Below, piece after piece: positions 44,185 through 52,843 of a DNA stretch of 64,000 bases (positions are counted from its first letter, which is position 1; the number at the start of each line of letters is the position of its first letter). The notes beneath the pieces were generated by a model. That model saw only the letters and a program-made list of their open reading frames with translations, had not been told where the DNA came from and searched no databases. Position numbers and translations under genes: made by a program. This stretch comes from CAITSH01 sp025356665 (lineage in GTDB: Bacteria; Pseudomonadota; Gammaproteobacteria; Burkholderiales; SG8-39). Location: contig JANXRV010000136.1 of NCBI GenBank assembly GCA_025356665.1, positions 1-64,000 on the forward strand, given 5' to 3'.

Positions 44185-44232
44185 TTATCCGTAAGCTTAT
44201 TCGTAACCTTATTCGTAACCGCATTCGTAACC
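44185..44232. repeat. 12-bp direct repeats upstream of dctQ (four units)
   Basis: Four head-to-tail 12-mers, TTATCCGTAAGC, TTATTCGTAACC twice, GCATTCGTAACC, lie in the 461-bp gap between the TRAP permease operon and the exporter operon. The core TTCGTAACC recurs at a 12-bp period, close to one helix turn, as in operator arrays. It could be a multi-site regulator target for the TRAP operon or a simple minisatellite. Confidence 0.75.
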
Positions 44233-44409
44233 ATCGGAGCTTGCGAATTTTCGCCGATCGCGCTGCTTTTGCATAGGAAATTCGCCTTCGCCGTCTGCTG
44301 CCTTATCCGGGAAATAGACTGTCTTGGCAGGCTGTTAGCTTGCAAAGACACGCTATCCGAGGTGGTAGAGGCGCGGCTCTTTGGGGCCGCGGCGGGCGAT
44401 GCTGCGCGG

Positions 44410-44415
44410 TATAAT
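44410..44415 (+). promoter_or_regulatory. Candidate -10 box for the exporter operon
   Basis: TATAAT about 100 nt before the adaptor start codon. No clear -35 element was found at 16-18 bp. Confidence 0.3.
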
Positions 44416-44514
44416 CAGTGCACTGCAGCAATTGCGGCGCGTTTGTCGGATCGGGGATGCTGCCGACCCCGCAACGGCAAGCTTGTTTTTCATTGAATTG
44501 ACTGTCCCAGCCTC

Positions 44515-45729
44515 ATGACCGACCTCGATAAACTCAAAATCAACCGTACCACCGCCAAGTCCACTCAGGGCCCGGTCCGCGGCCACCGGCGTTGGCTCTA
44601 TGTGCTGCTCGCCCTGATATGCATCGCGGCTGCGGCGGCGTATTTTTCCGGACGACTGGGCGGAGCGGTCGGCGTTGAGACGGTGGCGGTCGTCACGGCC
44701 TATCCCTCACAGGCGCTGGCCCAGCTAAATGCCACCGGTTATGTGGTGGCGCAGCGCAAGGCCTCGCTTTCTTCCAAGGCCACCGGCCGCCTGGAGTGGC
44801 TGGGCGTGCTCGAGGGCAGCCGCGTCAGGCAGGGTGAGGTGATCGCGAGGTTGGAGAGTCGGGACGTCAGCGCCAGCCGTGAACAGACCCTGGCCAGCCT
44901 CAAGGTGGCGCAGGCCAACGTCGAGCAGGGGCGTACCGAGTTGGTGGACGCGGAGGCCAACTTCAAGCGCTCGCTCGACCTGGTGGCCAAGAAATACATC
45001 AGCGATAGTTCGCACGACGCCGCGGTGGCACGTTTCAACAAGGCCAAGGCCGCGATGGTCAGCCTTGATGCCTTGGTGGCGGTGGCGCGCGCCAATCTCA
45101 AATCGGCTGATGTGGCGCTGGATCAGACGGTTATCCGGGCACCTTTTGACGGTGTGGTGCTGACCAAAAATGCCAATGTCGGCGACAACATCACGCCCTT
45201 TTCCAGCGCCGCCGATTCCAAGGGGGCGGTGGTGACCATCGCCGACATGCAGACGCTGGAGGTGGAGGCTGACGTGTCGGAGTCAGCCATAGGCCGCATT
45301 CGCACCGGCCAGCCCTGCGAGATACAGCTTGACGCGATTCCCGGCGAGCGTTTTGCCGGCATGGTCAGCCGCACCGTGCCCACCGTCGATCGGGCCAAAG
45401 CCACGGTGATGGTGAAGGTGCGTTTTGCCGCGCGCGATGCGCGCGTGTTGCCGGACATGAGCGCCAAAGTCGCCTTTTTGGAGCGTGAAACGACGGCCGA
45501 GGAAAAAAAGCCGGTGACCGCGGTGCTGCCCGCTGCGGTTTTTACACGTGACGGCGGCTCCTATCTCTACGCCGTGCGCGATGAGCGCGTGGCGCTGGTG
45601 CGTGTCGAGACCGGCGCAAAACTTGGGGACCTCCTTGAGGTGCGCGGCCTGAAGGCAGGCGAGCGCGTTGTGCTCAAGCCGCTGGACAAACTCTCCGACG
45701 GCGCGCGCATCAAGACCGCGCAGAAATAA
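44515..45729 (+). CDS. ABC exporter periplasmic adaptor (MacA/HlyD-like)
   Basis: A 404-residue membrane-fusion protein with one N-terminal anchor (RRWLYVLLALICIAAAAAYF) and the family lipoyl, alpha-hairpin and beta-barrel arrangement. The lipoyl halves are near YVVAQRKASLSSKATGRLEW and VALDQTVIRAPFDGVVLT. A 100-residue hairpin (AQANVEQGRTELVDAEANFK) links them. It feeds substrate from the ABC transporter to an outer-membrane channel or to the membrane. It is followed at 5 nt by the ATPase gene and two permease genes, so a tripartite exporter is encoded; no outer-membrane channel gene is next to it. Confidence 0.9.
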   Translation: MTDLDKLKINRTTAKSTQGPVRGHRRWLYVLLALICIAAAAAYFSGRLGGAVGVETVAVVTAYPSQALAQLNATGYVVAQRKASLSSKATGRLEWLGVLEGSRVRQGEVIARLESRDVSASREQTLASLKVAQANVEQGRTELVDAEANFKRSLDLVAKKYISDSSHDAAVARFNKAKAAMVSLDALVAVARANLKSADVALDQTVIRAPFDGVVLTKNANVGDNITPFSSAADSKGAVVTIADMQTLEVEADVSESAIGRIRTGQPCEIQLDAIPGERFAGMVSRTVPTVDRAKATVMVKVRFAARDARVLPDMSAKVAFLERETTAEEKKPVTAVLPAAVFTRDGGSYLYAVRDERVALVRVETGAKLGDLLEVRGLKAGERVVLKPLDKLSDGARIKTAQK

Positions 45730-45734
45730 GCGCC

Positions 45735-46442
45735 ATGGGTGAACCTGTCGTTGGCGATACCCTGATCAGCCTGCGCGGCATTGCCAAGTCGTACCGCCGC
45801 GGCGGCCAGGTGCTGCCGGTGCTGACGGGCATCAGTTTTGACATCGCGCGCGGCGAGTTCCTTTCGCTGATGGGGCCCTCGGGCTCGGGCAAGAGCACGC
45901 TACTCAATCTTATCGCCGGGATCGACAAGCCGGACGCGGGCGAATTGCTGGTCGATGGCGCGGACATCGTTGTGCTTGGCGAGTCGGAACTGGCCGATTG
46001 GCGGGCCGGGCATGTCGGATTCATCTTTCAGTTCTACAACCTGATGCCGGTGCTGACGGCGCTGGAGAACGTGGAGTTGCCCCTCTCGCTGACCAAGCTC
46101 ACACGGCGTGAGCGGCGCGAGCATGCCGAGACCGCGCTCGAGTTGGTGGGACTCTCGGACAGGATGACGCATTACCCCTCGGAACTCTCCGGCGGGCAGC
46201 AGCAGCGCGTGGCGGTGGCGCGTGCCTTCATAACCGATCCGGCACTGATTGTCGCCGACGAGCCCACCGGCGATCTTGACCGCCATTCGGCCGAGGACAT
46301 TCTGGAACTGATGCGACGTCTTGCCGGCGACATGGGCAAGACCATCATCATGGTCACCCACGACCGCAAGGCGGCCGAAAGCGCCGATGCCATCATGCAC
46401 CTGGAGAAGGGCGAGTTGTCGGAAAAAGAGGTGTTGCGGTGA
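45735..46442 (+). CDS. ABC exporter ATP-binding protein (MacB/LolD-like)
   Basis: A 235-residue ABC ATPase with Walker A SLMGPSGSGKSTLLNLIAGI near residue 42, the Q-loop FIFQFYNLMP, the signature ELSGGQQQRVAVARAF near residue 150, Walker B LIVADEPTGDLD and the switch His in MVTHDRKAAES. It belongs to the LolD/MacB/FtsE class that drives FtsX-like permeases. Permeases are separate genes here, in contrast to MacB, where the ATPase is fused. Confidence 0.95.
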   Translation: MGEPVVGDTLISLRGIAKSYRRGGQVLPVLTGISFDIARGEFLSLMGPSGSGKSTLLNLIAGIDKPDAGELLVDGADIVVLGESELADWRAGHVGFIFQFYNLMPVLTALENVELPLSLTKLTRRERREHAETALELVGLSDRMTHYPSELSGGQQQRVAVARAFITDPALIVADEPTGDLDRHSAEDILELMRRLAGDMGKTIIMVTHDRKAAESADAIMHLEKGELSEKEVLR

Positions 46443-46475
46443 GCGCGATCCGGGCCGGGGCACTTTGCTGAACGC

Positions 46476-47630
46476 ATGAATGCGCTCAAACTGGTGTTGC
46501 GCAACGCGCTGCGCCATCGCCTGCGCAGCGGCCTGACGGTGACCGGCCTGCTGGTGGCGGTGCTCGCCTACGGCCTGCTGCAGACGGTGGTGGACGCCTG
46601 GTACGCCGGTGCGGCGGCTTCATCCAATGCGCGCCTGGTGACGCGCAACGCCATCTCGCTGGTGTTCGCACTGCCGCTTAGTTACGAAAATCGCATCCGC
46701 GGCGTCGAGGGTGTTAAGACGGTGGCGCGCTCGAGTTGGTTCGGTGGCATCTATCAGGAGCCGAAGAATTTCTTTCCGCAGTTTGCCGTTTCTGATGCCT
46801 ACTTCAGCCTTTATCCAGAGTTCATCATCCCCGAGTCCGAGCGCATCGCCTATGGGCGCGACCGCAAGGGCACACTGATCGGGCGTCAGTTGGCCGATCG
46901 CTACGGCTTCAAGGTCGGCGACGTGCTGCCCTTGCGCGGGACCATCTATCCGGGCACCTGGGAGTTTGTCATTCGCGGTATTTTCGACGGCGCCGACGCG
47001 AGCAAGGTCACCAACCTGATGTATTTCCACTGGGAGTATCTCAACGAGTCGGTTCGTAAAACATCACCCGCGCGCGCCGACCAGGTCGGTGTCTACGTCA
47101 TAGGCATAGACAATCCTGACAATGCCGCCACCGTGTCGCTCGCCGTTGACGGGGTGTTCCACAACTCGCTGGCGGAGACGCTGACCGAGACCGAGCAGGC
47201 CTTTCAGCTTGGCTTTGTCGCCATGTCCAACCAGATCATCGCGGCCATCCGCATGGTGTCTTACGTGGTCATCCTGATCATCATGGCGGTGATGGCCAAC
47301 ACCATGGCGATGAGCGCGCGCGAGCGCACCGCCGAGTACGCCACACTCAAGGCACTCGGGTTCGGCCCGGGCTTTGTCGCGACGCTCATTTTTGGCGAAT
47401 CGATGGCGCTTTGTGTGCTCGGCGGTGGTCTGGGCATCGCGCTCACGCCCGCGCTTGCGGCCGGGTTCAAGACGATCGCCGGCGGCGTGTTTCCAATTTT
47501 TGCCGTGTCGGTCGAAACCGCGCTGTCGCAGGCGGCCTGTGCGCTCGGCGTGGGCGTGCTGGCGGCAATCGTGCCTGCGGTGCGCGCCGCGCGCGTGCGC
47601 GTGGTTGACGGGCTGCGGGCCATCGCGTGA
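46476..47630 (+). CDS. ABC exporter permease (FtsX/MacB-type), first subunit
   Basis: A 384-residue inner-membrane permease. An N-terminal helix (LRSGLTVTGLLVAVLAYGLL) is followed by a large periplasmic domain (residues about 50-260) and three C-terminal helices with RMVSYVVILIIMAVMANTMA and the family motif RERTAEYATLKALGFGPGFV near residue 285. It lies 33 nt after the ATPase and 37 nt before the second permease. Two different permeases probably form a heterodimer. Confidence 0.9.
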   Translation: MNALKLVLRNALRHRLRSGLTVTGLLVAVLAYGLLQTVVDAWYAGAAASSNARLVTRNAISLVFALPLSYENRIRGVEGVKTVARSSWFGGIYQEPKNFFPQFAVSDAYFSLYPEFIIPESERIAYGRDRKGTLIGRQLADRYGFKVGDVLPLRGTIYPGTWEFVIRGIFDGADASKVTNLMYFHWEYLNESVRKTSPARADQVGVYVIGIDNPDNAATVSLAVDGVFHNSLAETLTETEQAFQLGFVAMSNQIIAAIRMVSYVVILIIMAVMANTMAMSARERTAEYATLKALGFGPGFVATLIFGESMALCVLGGGLGIALTPALAAGFKTIAGGVFPIFAVSVETALSQAACALGVGVLAAIVPAVRAARVRVVDGLRAIA

Positions 47631-47667
47631 GTGCATGCATGTCGTGCGCCGGCACGAAGGGGCGGGC

Positions 47668-48831
47668 ATGGTTCCGCTGAATTACATCGCCCGCAACCTG
47701 TGGACGCGTCGGTTGACGACGGTGCTTACCGCCGGCGGGCTTGCTCTGGTGGTGTTCGTGTTCGCCGCGGTGCTGATGCTGGACGCCGGGCTCAAGCGCA
47801 CGCTGGTGAGCACCGGCGAGTTCGACAACCTGGTGGTGATACGCAAGGGCTCTGAAACCGAAATCCAGAGCGGCATTTCACGCGAGCAGTCGAATGTCAT
47901 CGAGATGAACGCCGCGGTCGCGCTCAACGCCGAGGGCCTGCCCCTCGCCGCCAAGGAAACCGTGGTGCTGATATCGCTCAAGCGCAACGGCTCGGACAAG
48001 GCCTCGAATGTGGTGATACGCGGCACCTCGCCGTCGGGGCTGCGCCTGCGGCCGCAGGTGAACATAGCGCAGGGTCGGATGTTCCGGCCCGGGTCTTCGG
48101 AAATCGTCGTCGGCAGCAGTGTGCTGAGCGGGTACGCCGGCACCCAGATCGGTGAACGCCTGCGCTTTGCGCAGCGCGAATGGATCATCGTGGGCAGTTT
48201 TGACGCCGGCGCCAGCGGCTTTGACTCCGAGGTATGGGGAGAGGCCGACCAGTTGATGCAGGCGTTTCGCCGTACCAGCTATTCGTCCATGGTGGTGCGA
48301 CTGGCCGACAGCGCGCTGTTCGAGCGTTATCGCGGCGAAATCGGGGCCGATCCGCGCCTTACCAACGAGGTCAAGCGCGAGCAGGTTTTTTACAGCGACC
48401 AGTCGCGTGCATTGTCCAGCTTCATCAGCATCCTGGGTCTGACGCTGACGGTTATTTTTTCCATTGGGGCGATGATAGGCGCGATGATCACCATGTATGC
48501 CTCGGTGTCCAATCGCGTCGCCGAGATCGGCACGCTACGCGCGCTCGGATTCAGGCGCAGCAGCGTGCTGGCGGCGTTCCTGCTTGAGTCCTTGCTGCTG
48601 GGCCTGGTCGGGGGTGTGGCGGGCCTCGCCTGCGCATCCCTGATGCAGGTGGTGTCGTTTTCGACCACCAATTTCCAGACTTTCGCCGATTTGTCCTTCA
48701 AGTTCCTGCTTACGCCTGAAATCGCCGCCAAGACGCTGTTGTTCTCGGTTGCGATGGGCCTTGCCGGCGGTTTTTTGCCGGCGCTGCGGGCCGCAAAACT
48801 CAATATCGTCGACGCGCTGCGCGCCGCCTGA
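47668..48831 (+). CDS. ABC exporter permease (FtsX/MacB-type), second subunit
   Basis: A 387-residue paralogue of the upstream permease with the same topology. The start is the ATG at 47668 (MVPLNYIARNLWTRRLTTVL); the frame is open further upstream only inside the first permease. The C-terminal motif SVSNRVAEIGTLRALGFRRS followed by AAFLLESLLLGLVGGVAGL is the FtsX-like signature. It has a longer periplasmic domain with QVNIAQGRMFRPGSSEIVVG. It is the last gene of the exporter set. Confidence 0.9.
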   Translation: MVPLNYIARNLWTRRLTTVLTAGGLALVVFVFAAVLMLDAGLKRTLVSTGEFDNLVVIRKGSETEIQSGISREQSNVIEMNAAVALNAEGLPLAAKETVVLISLKRNGSDKASNVVIRGTSPSGLRLRPQVNIAQGRMFRPGSSEIVVGSSVLSGYAGTQIGERLRFAQREWIIVGSFDAGASGFDSEVWGEADQLMQAFRRTSYSSMVVRLADSALFERYRGEIGADPRLTNEVKREQVFYSDQSRALSSFISILGLTLTVIFSIGAMIGAMITMYASVSNRVAEIGTLRALGFRRSSVLAAFLLESLLLGLVGGVAGLACASLMQVVSFSTTNFQTFADLSFKFLLTPEIAAKTLLFSVAMGLAGGFLPALRAAKLNIVDALRAA

Positions 48832-48869
48832 TATTCGCACCATCACAGGATTCCGGTTACCCTTCCGCC

Positions 48870-50120
48870 ATGACAGATACCCCAGACAATTGGTCCGCAG
48901 CATCACCCGCCGGATTTCCACCCACGCGCGAGGCGGCCGCCGCCCGCCTTGCCGCCGTCAACGTCGCCGACTATGCGCGCCGGCGCAATTACCTCGATGG
49001 CCCGGTGACGCGCCTGTCGCCTTATTTCAGCCACGGCCTGATTGAGTTGCCCGAGGCCTTGTTGCGACTGCGCACACGCGGCCCGCTGCCGCTGCAGCAC
49101 AAGCTGGTTTTTGAATTCGGCTGGCGTGAATATTTCCAGCATGTCTGGCGCCACCTTGGCGATGGCATTCTCGAGAACGTGCGGGCACCGCTGCCCGGCG
49201 TGGTCTATGCAGAGGCGCTGCCGGCTGACATCGTGGCGGCGCGCACCGGCGTGCCGGTCATTGATGCGAGCGTGCGCGAAATGTACGAAACCGGCTACGT
49301 GCACAACCATGCGCGCATGTGGCTGGCCTCGTACATCGTGCATGTGCGCAAGATCCACTGGCGAACGGGCGCCGACTGGATGTACGGCCACCTGCTTGAC
49401 GGCGATCTGGCCAGCAACCACCTGTCGTGGCAGTGGGTGGCCGGAACCTTCAGCGCCAAGCCCTATTTATTTAACGCCGCCAATGTGGCCGAATACGCGC
49501 CCGCCCTGGTCAGCCCGGGTACGGCCGTGGATTGCAGCTACGAACAGCTGGAGGCCCTGGCACGCGGCACGGGCAGCGCCGGAGCAGAGCCCGCCGCGCC
49601 GAAAAAAGGCGTGACCATGCCCAAGCTGTTTGCCACGCCGCCGGCCAAACTCAAGGTCAAGCTCCTCGACAGCCTGCAATCGCTGGGAGATATCCGCGCC
49701 CAGCGCGCCACGCTGGTCCATCCCTGGTGGCTGCAGGCGCGGCCCGACAGCAGCCTGGTGATCGGCGTGTTGCACGCGCCGTTTCACACGCGCTTCCCCT
49801 GGTCGGCGGCGCGTTGGGCCTTTGTCATGACGCGCATGCGCGCGGTGACCGACGTCATCTGGTATGGCGATCTGACGCAGCTGCCCGATACCTTGCTCGA
49901 CGCTGGTGCCGTTTCGGTGGCGTCGCGACGGACCTACAATCCCGGTTATGCAGAGGCGCTGGATAATCCGGATGTGACGCTCGCCGAGGTGCCGCGGTTT
50001 CTCGATGATCCGGATGTGCTGTGCGGCTCTTTCACGCGGTTCTGGAATCAGGTGCTGCCGCCCCCGGTCGAGTCGCCCCGGGACAAGGAGCGCGTGCTCG
50101 CGAGGAAACTCAGGACATGA
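48870..50120 (+). CDS. Photolyase/cryptochrome-like flavoprotein with unusual domain order
   Basis: A 416-residue protein. The photolyase FAD-binding helical domain comes first (residues about 30-215): RLSPYFSHGLIELPEALLRL, EFGWREYFQHVWRHLG, VPVIDASVREMYETGYVHNH, and DGDLASNHLSWQWVAGTFS, the FAD and lesion contact segments. The usual N-terminal Rossmann antenna domain is missing. A region at about 280-400 (SSLVIGVLHAPFHTRFPWSA, VIWYGDLTQLPDTLLDAGAV) has the outline of that domain, as if permuted. A short linker (SYEQLEALARGTGSAGAEP) joins them. Annotated relatives are usually called FAD-binding domain proteins; function as repair enzyme or photoreceptor is open. Confidence 0.75.
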   Translation: MTDTPDNWSAASPAGFPPTREAAAARLAAVNVADYARRRNYLDGPVTRLSPYFSHGLIELPEALLRLRTRGPLPLQHKLVFEFGWREYFQHVWRHLGDGILENVRAPLPGVVYAEALPADIVAARTGVPVIDASVREMYETGYVHNHARMWLASYIVHVRKIHWRTGADWMYGHLLDGDLASNHLSWQWVAGTFSAKPYLFNAANVAEYAPALVSPGTAVDCSYEQLEALARGTGSAGAEPAAPKKGVTMPKLFATPPAKLKVKLLDSLQSLGDIRAQRATLVHPWWLQARPDSSLVIGVLHAPFHTRFPWSAARWAFVMTRMRAVTDVIWYGDLTQLPDTLLDAGAVSVASRRTYNPGYAEALDNPDVTLAEVPRFLDDPDVLCGSFTRFWNQVLPPPVESPRDKERVLARKLRT

Positions 50121-50974
50121 TCGTGCCGCGACAAGGGCTGCTGCGCCTTGTTGCGGCGGGGCTTTTGCTTGCGCTGCTGGGCGGTTGCGCCTATCTGGAC
50201 GTCAAGCAGCGCGAGCTTATCTTTCGTCCCAGCAAGGCGTACTCCAGTACGCCGGCGGAGTATGGTCTTGCCTACGAGGATGTCTGGTTGCCGGTGGCGG
50301 GCGCGACCGGGCGCGTGCACGGCTGGTGGATACCCGCCGCCCAGGGCAAGGCCCCCGCGCTTCTCTACCTGCATGGCGCGCGCTGGTCCATAGGCAACAA
50401 CCTGTTTCGCATCGCGCGGCTGCGCGAGGCCGGGTTTTCGGTGCTGGCCATCGATTACCGCGGTTTTGGCCAAAGCGACGGCGATCTGCCATCGGAGGCG
50501 CAAACCTACGAGGACGCGCGTGCCGCCTGGAACTGGCTCATCGCCAAAGAACCGGACGCAAGGCGGCGCCTTATTTTCGGTCACTCTCTGGGCGGTGCGG
50601 TGGCCATAGATCTCGCCTCCCGGCAGGTGGCTGCGGCCGGCCTCATTGTCGAGGCGAGCTTCACCTCCATCCCCGATATGGCGAGCCGCAGTTACTGGTA
50701 CGTGCCGGCGGCGGTGCTGACGCAGCGCTATGCCTCCATCGACAAGATAGCCGCGGTGAAACTGCCCTTGCTGTTCATGCACGGCAAGGCCGACGGAGTG
50801 GTTCCCTACCAGATGAGCGAGCGGCTGCATGCCGCCGCGACTTCACCCAAGCGGCTCGTACTCATGGAGGACGCAGGGCACAGCAACATGTCCTGGAAAT
50901 TTTCCGCCGAGTATCTGCGCGCGGTGCGCGGATTTTTTGCCGAGCTGGGCCCGGGCGGACCCGCCGGTAACTAG
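50117..50974 (+). CDS. Alpha/beta hydrolase lipoprotein
   Basis: A 285-residue lipoprotein with the lipobox LLLALLGGC/AYLD. The alpha/beta hydrolase domain contains LLYLHGARWSIGNN, VLAIDYRGFGQSDGDLPSEA, the nucleophile elbow IFGHSLGGAVAID, and MHGKADGVVPYQ with the final MEDAGHSNMSW. The start is the ATG at 50117, overlapping the photolyase-like stop codon by 4 bp (ATGA). It is anchored in a membrane facing the periplasm. Substrate is unknown. Confidence 0.9.
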   Translation: MIVPRQGLLRLVAAGLLLALLGGCAYLDVKQRELIFRPSKAYSSTPAEYGLAYEDVWLPVAGATGRVHGWWIPAAQGKAPALLYLHGARWSIGNNLFRIARLREAGFSVLAIDYRGFGQSDGDLPSEAQTYEDARAAWNWLIAKEPDARRRLIFGHSLGGAVAIDLASRQVAAAGLIVEASFTSIPDMASRSYWYVPAAVLTQRYASIDKIAAVKLPLLFMHGKADGVVPYQMSERLHAAATSPKRLVLMEDAGHSNMSWKFSAEYLRAVRGFFAELGPGGPAGN

Positions 50975-51043
50975 CGCTTCGGCTCGGCGGAGGCTCCGGC
51001 TGGCGTGCTATTCTGCGCGCCCCTTTAATTTTTTCGGGCAGCC

Positions 51044-52018
51044 ATGAATATCATCATCCTTGATGACTATCAGGACGCCGTGCGCGGCCTGTCGTGTTTC
51101 GCAAAACTCGCCGGGCACAGCGTGACGGTGCATCGGGACAGCGTCAGTGATGCCGATGCGCTGGTGGCGCGCCTGGCCGAGGCCGACGCCGTGGTGCTGA
51201 TTCGTGAACGCACGCGTATTGCCGCGGCGCTCATCGCGCGACTGCCAAAACTTAAAATTCTCAGTCAGACCGGCGGCGCTGGAAAACACATTGATATCGA
51301 GGCCTGTACGCGCGCCGGCATTGTCGTGTGTGCGGGCACCGGGGCGCCGGACGCGCCGGCCGAGCTGACCTGGGGGCTGATCCTCGCCTCGGTACGATCC
51401 ATCGCGCTTGAAGACCGGCGGCTGCGCGAGGGCCGCTGGCAGACCACGCTGGGCCGTACGCTCAAGGGCATGACCCTGGGTATCTACGGCTACGGCAAGA
51501 TCGGTTCGCTGGTTGCCGGTTACGGCAAAGCGTTCGGCATGAAGGTCATCGCTTACGGGCGCGAGGCTTCGGCGAAGCGCGCACACGCCGAGGGCGTGAA
51601 AATGGCGGCATCGCGCGCGCAACTGTTTTCCGGCGCCGATGTGCTGAGCGTGCACCTGCGCCTGGCGCCGGAAACGCGGGGCATTGTCACGCGCGAGGAT
51701 CTTGCCCTGATGAAATCCGATGCGGTTTTCGTCAACACCAGTCGCGCCGAACTGGTTGCGCCGGGTGCCCTCGAGGCGGCGCTCAAGGCCGGGGCTCCGG
51801 GCTTTGCCGCCCTCGATGTGTTTGAAGGCGAGCCCGTCCTTGGTGCCAAGCACCCCTTGTTGAAAATGGACAACGTCGTTGCGACACCGCACCTCGGTTA
51901 TGTCACCGAGGACAACTACGAGCTTTATTTTGGCACGGCCTTTGACAACATCCTTGCCGTCAGCGCCGGCAAGCCGGCCACGACCGTCGTCAATCCGGAG
52001 GCACTCGGTAAGCGCTGA
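51044..52018 (+). CDS. D-isomer-specific 2-hydroxyacid dehydrogenase
   Basis: A 324-residue NAD-dependent oxidoreductase of the phosphoglycerate dehydrogenase-like family. The NAD-binding motif is GIYGYGKIGSLVAGYG near residue 146, with DVLSVHLRLAPETRGIV, VFVNTSRAELVAPGAL, ALDVFEGEPV and ATPHLGYVTEDNYELYF following. The catalytic Arg, Glu and His residues are in these blocks. The substrate could be 3-phosphoglycerate-like or a glyoxylate/hydroxypyruvate-type acid; family similarity cannot separate them. A REP-like terminator follows. Confidence 0.88.
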   Translation: MNIIILDDYQDAVRGLSCFAKLAGHSVTVHRDSVSDADALVARLAEADAVVLIRERTRIAAALIARLPKLKILSQTGGAGKHIDIEACTRAGIVVCAGTGAPDAPAELTWGLILASVRSIALEDRRLREGRWQTTLGRTLKGMTLGIYGYGKIGSLVAGYGKAFGMKVIAYGREASAKRAHAEGVKMAASRAQLFSGADVLSVHLRLAPETRGIVTREDLALMKSDAVFVNTSRAELVAPGALEAALKAGAPGFAALDVFEGEPVLGAKHPLLKMDNVVATPHLGYVTEDNYELYFGTAFDNILAVSAGKPATTVVNPEALGKR

Positions 52019-52037
52019 AATCGAGGTGCGGAAATGG

Positions 52038-52081
52038 AAAAGGCTGGAAAGCCGCGCCCGGCGCGGGTTTCCAGCCTTTTT
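52038..52081 (+). terminator. Terminator formed by REP-like unit, copy 5
   Basis: The 31-bp REP-like unit at 52044-52074 (ends CTGGAAA and TTTCCAG, core GCGCCCGGCGCGGG) is extended to a longer stem by AAAAGG on the left and CCTTTTT on the right. It lies 25 nt after the dehydrogenase stop codon, 33 nt beyond the 3' end of the convergent coxG gene. Confidence 0.9.
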
Positions 52082-52113
52082 ATCTGACTGATGCGTGTTT
52101 CTGGGGGTTCAGT

Positions 52114-52674
52114 TCAGAGGAAGTAGGTCAGTGCAAACATGCCGGCCACGACAATGAGCACAAACCACAGCGGGTTGAACGGGTCGGACGAGCCGGCTTT
52201 ACCGTCGACAGGGCTTGCCGTTGCAGCGGCGGCAGGGCCCGCTACCTTGGCATTAAACGCCTTGAAGAAATCCTCGGCGAGTTTTTTCGCCACCCCGTCG
52301 ATCAGGCGCGATCCGACCTGCGCCAGTTTGCCGCCGACCTGTGCCTTGGCGACATAAACAAGCTTGGTGCCGGCGCCATCGGTTGAAAGCGTCACCTGCG
52401 CGCCGCCCTTGCCAAAGCCGGCTGCGCCGCCGTTACCGCTGAACGCGAGCGAGTAGGATGTCGGCGGGTTGATATCCGAGAGCAGCAGGTTGCCCTTGAA
52501 GCGCGCCTTGACCGGGCCGACTGCGGCGAGGATGGTCACATTGAATTCGGTGTCCGAAATTTTTTCGATGGTTTCGCAGCCGGTGATGCAGGCTTTGAGC
52601 ACTTCGGGGTCGTTGAGGCCGTCCCAAACAATGGCCTGGGTTTGCGGGATGATTTGTTCGCCGGTGAGTTCCAT
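52114..52674 (-). CDS. coxG: CoxG-like SRPBCC protein (molybdenum hydroxylase membrane anchor)
   Basis: A 186-residue protein starting at the ATG 52672-52674 (MELTGEQIIPQTQAIVWDGL). The first 145 residues are the SRPBCC/CoxG fold (CITGCETIEKISDTEFNVTI, LVYVAKAQVGGKLAQVGSRL). A linker follows, then a C-terminal hydrophobic anchor (WFVLIVVAGMFALTYF). In carboxydotrophs CoxG recruits CO dehydrogenase to the membrane. It closes the cluster, 170 nt beyond coxE. Confidence 0.88.
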   Translation of the reverse strand: MELTGEQIIPQTQAIVWDGLNDPEVLKACITGCETIEKISDTEFNVTILAAVGPVKARFKGNLLLSDINPPTSYSLAFSGNGGAAGFGKGGAQVTLSTDGAGTKLVYVAKAQVGGKLAQVGSRLIDGVAKKLAEDFFKAFNAKVAGPAAAATASPVDGKAGSSDPFNPLWFVLIVVAGMFALTYFL

Positions 52675-52773
52675 TTTTCTTCCAGAGGTGTTGTTGCACC
52701 CGCGTTGCATTGCGGGGCGGGTTTGCGGTTTATAACGGTGACCATGATGCTGTGTACGTGTTCCTGTGCGTCG

Positions 52774-52805
52774 GTATTCCTGTATTCCTGTATTCCTGTA
52801 TTCCT
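52774..52805. repeat. 8-bp tandem repeat (GTATTCCT, four units)
   Basis: Four exact octamers between coxG and coxE. No regulatory motif was recognised in the 169-bp gap; the AT-richer repeat interrupts the cluster's coding run. Confidence 0.85.
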
Positions 52806-52843
52806 GTGTTTTTGTGGTGCCGGGTGTTTGCGCGCCTGCGTGA

